This document shows, in pieces, positions 5,578-6,271 of a DNA stretch of 6,271 nucleotides (position 1 is the first letter of the stretch; each line of letters opens with the position of its first letter). The DNA is from Caryophanales bacterium. GTDB lineage: Bacteria > Bacillota_I > Bacilli_A > RFN20 > CAG-826. Under the pieces are notes generated by a model, which had not been told where the DNA came from, did no database searches, and saw only the letters and a program-made list of their open reading frames with translations. Location of the stretch: NCBI GenBank assembly GCA_016280685.1, contig JAEEHE010000052.1:1-6271 (forward strand), given 5' to 3'. The position numbers were made by a program, and so were the translations under genes.

Positions 5578-6271
5578 TTATGCCTCCTCGTGCTTGGTCA
5601 TTAACAAACCAATCTCGTCTTTAGTGATATTTCTCGCATCGACGATGCCAGTAATTCTTCCATCGCATAAGACTAATATACGATCGCATAAAGCGATTAA
5701 GACATCTAAGTCTTCACCGACAAACACTACTGCGATGCCTTTGCGTTTTTGTTCATCTAATAAGTTATAAATCAGATATGAAGAGTTAACATCTAATCCA
5801 CGAACTGGATAGGCCGCCATAAAGACTTTAGGGGCTAGATTAATTTCTCTTCCCACCAAGACTTTTTGTACATTACCACCAGATAATTTAGAAACATTAA
5901 TCGATGTATTAGGTGTCGCTACGCTTAAATCTTTAACAATCTTTTCTGCAACATCTTTTGGTTTCTTTCTATCAACAAAACCACCTTGTCCATGACGATA
6001 AGATCTGAGCATCACATTATCAACAAGACTCATGTTGCCAACTAAGCCCATGCCGAGACGATCTTCAGGAACAAAACTAACTCTTATTCCTAAACCTCTA
6101 ATCTCTTTAGGGTTCTTACCTTTTAAGTCTACGATTTCATCTTTATTAAATAAGACCATTTCATCATTCACTAGTTTAGAAATTTGCTTGTTATTCATGC
6201 CTTGGAAGGATACGGGGGTGCCATCCTCATAATGGAAAGCACCTTGTTTGGCTAATTCTTTAATTCTTTTA
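5578..6271 (-). CDS. Nucleoside ABC transporter, ATP-binding protein, C-terminal part (YufO/NupA type)
   Basis: The frame is open to the right edge, so this is the 3' part of a longer gene; 230 residues are visible, counted from the codon at 6270. The ATG at 6198 is internal, because 24 in-frame codons precede it in the window without a stop. Full-length relatives have about 500 residues and two ATPase domains; the visible part belongs to the second. It shows VPEDR (67-71), the ABC signature LSGGNVQK (129-136), AAYPVRGLDV (152-161) where a Walker B Asp-Glu would normally stand (family form AAQPTRGLDV), VGEDLD (184-189) in the switch region, and the family C-terminus IGLLM (220-224). The degenerate second ATPase site is normal for this family. 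No Walker A P-loop is seen at the usual distance before VPEDR. The gene drives the two permeases downstream, 5 bp away. Confidence 0.9.
   Translation of the reverse strand, partial: KRIKELAKQGAFHYEDGTPVSFQGMNNKQISKLVNDEMVLFNKDEIVDLKGKNPKEIRGLGIRVSFVPEDRLGMGLVGNMSLVDNVMLRSYRHGQGGFVDRKKPKDVAEKIVKDLSVATPNTSINVSKLSGGNVQKVLVGREINLAPKVFMAAYPVRGLDVNSSYLIYNLLDEQKRKGIAVVFVGEDLDVLIALCDRILVLCDGRITGIVDARNITKDEIGLLMTKHEEA

Noticed and set aside
5534..5770. Plus-strand open frame of 78 codons
   Set aside because: Antisense to the permease/ATPase junction, with no recognisable protein features.
5578..6198. A complete 206-residue protein starting at the ATG at 6198
   Set aside because: The same frame stays open to the window edge, and a stand-alone start there would leave only half an ATPase domain; the ATG is an internal methionine.
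6032..6232. Plus-strand open frame of 66 codons
   Set aside because: Antisense to the ATP-binding gene, which is clearly coding on the minus strand.
1..6271. CRISPR array, tRNA/rRNA genes, insertion sequences or prophage remnants
   Set aside because: No spaced direct repeats, RNA gene signatures, transposase frames or terminal inverted repeats were seen; the window is almost fully occupied by metabolic and transport genes.

Overview
The window reads as a salvage and transport segment from a low-GC Gram-positive bacterium. Every real gene lies on the minus strand, so the biological reading direction is from position 6271 down to 1. Several features suggest Bacillota, in the Bacilli / Erysipelotrichia / Acholeplasma-like range: A+T-rich DNA, strong GGAGG-type ribosome binding sites, tightly packed and overlapping genes, a NupNOPQ-type nucleoside ABC transporter and a PyrP/UraA-type uracil permease. 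All long reading frames stay open under the standard code, with TGG for Trp and no in-frame TGA. This argues against the UGA=Trp mycoplasmas. The exact taxon cannot be read from the sequence.

Unit 1 (6271 to about 3455) is the downstream part of a nucleoside ABC transporter operon. It holds the C-terminal part of the ATP-binding protein (cut by the right edge), then two membrane permeases of the YufP/NupB and YufQ/NupC types. The genes are separated by 5 bp and by a 1-nt TAATG overlap. The unit ends in an intrinsic terminator whose stem begins inside the last codons of the second permease. The substrate-binding lipoprotein (BmpA-like) is not in the window and may lie upstream.

Unit 2 (about 3369 to 1 and beyond) is a base-salvage operon: uraA (uracil permease), upp (uracil phosphoribosyltransferase), prs (PRPP synthetase), and the first 28 codons of a phosphoribosyltransferase, most likely hpt. 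The logic is clear. UraA imports uracil, Upp condenses it with PRPP to UMP, Prs supplies the PRPP, and Hpt would use the same PRPP for hypoxanthine/guanine. Together with unit 1, the window combines nucleoside uptake, base uptake and base-to-nucleotide conversion.

The most interesting part is the uraA leader (3175-3370). Behind a plausible sigma-A promoter, the predicted RNA can fold into one long hairpin-like element closed by a 14-bp helix. An intrinsic terminator with a T8 tract follows, just before the uraA ribosome binding site. The same RNA carries a 32-codon open frame with its own Shine-Dalgarno sequence. Its stop codon overlaps the first base of the terminator stem, and it contains a 12-nt all-pyrimidine tract. 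It is therefore an attenuator, either an aptamer/riboswitch-like element or a pyrBI-style leader-peptide device. No PyrR binding loop or other RNA family I know was recognised in it.
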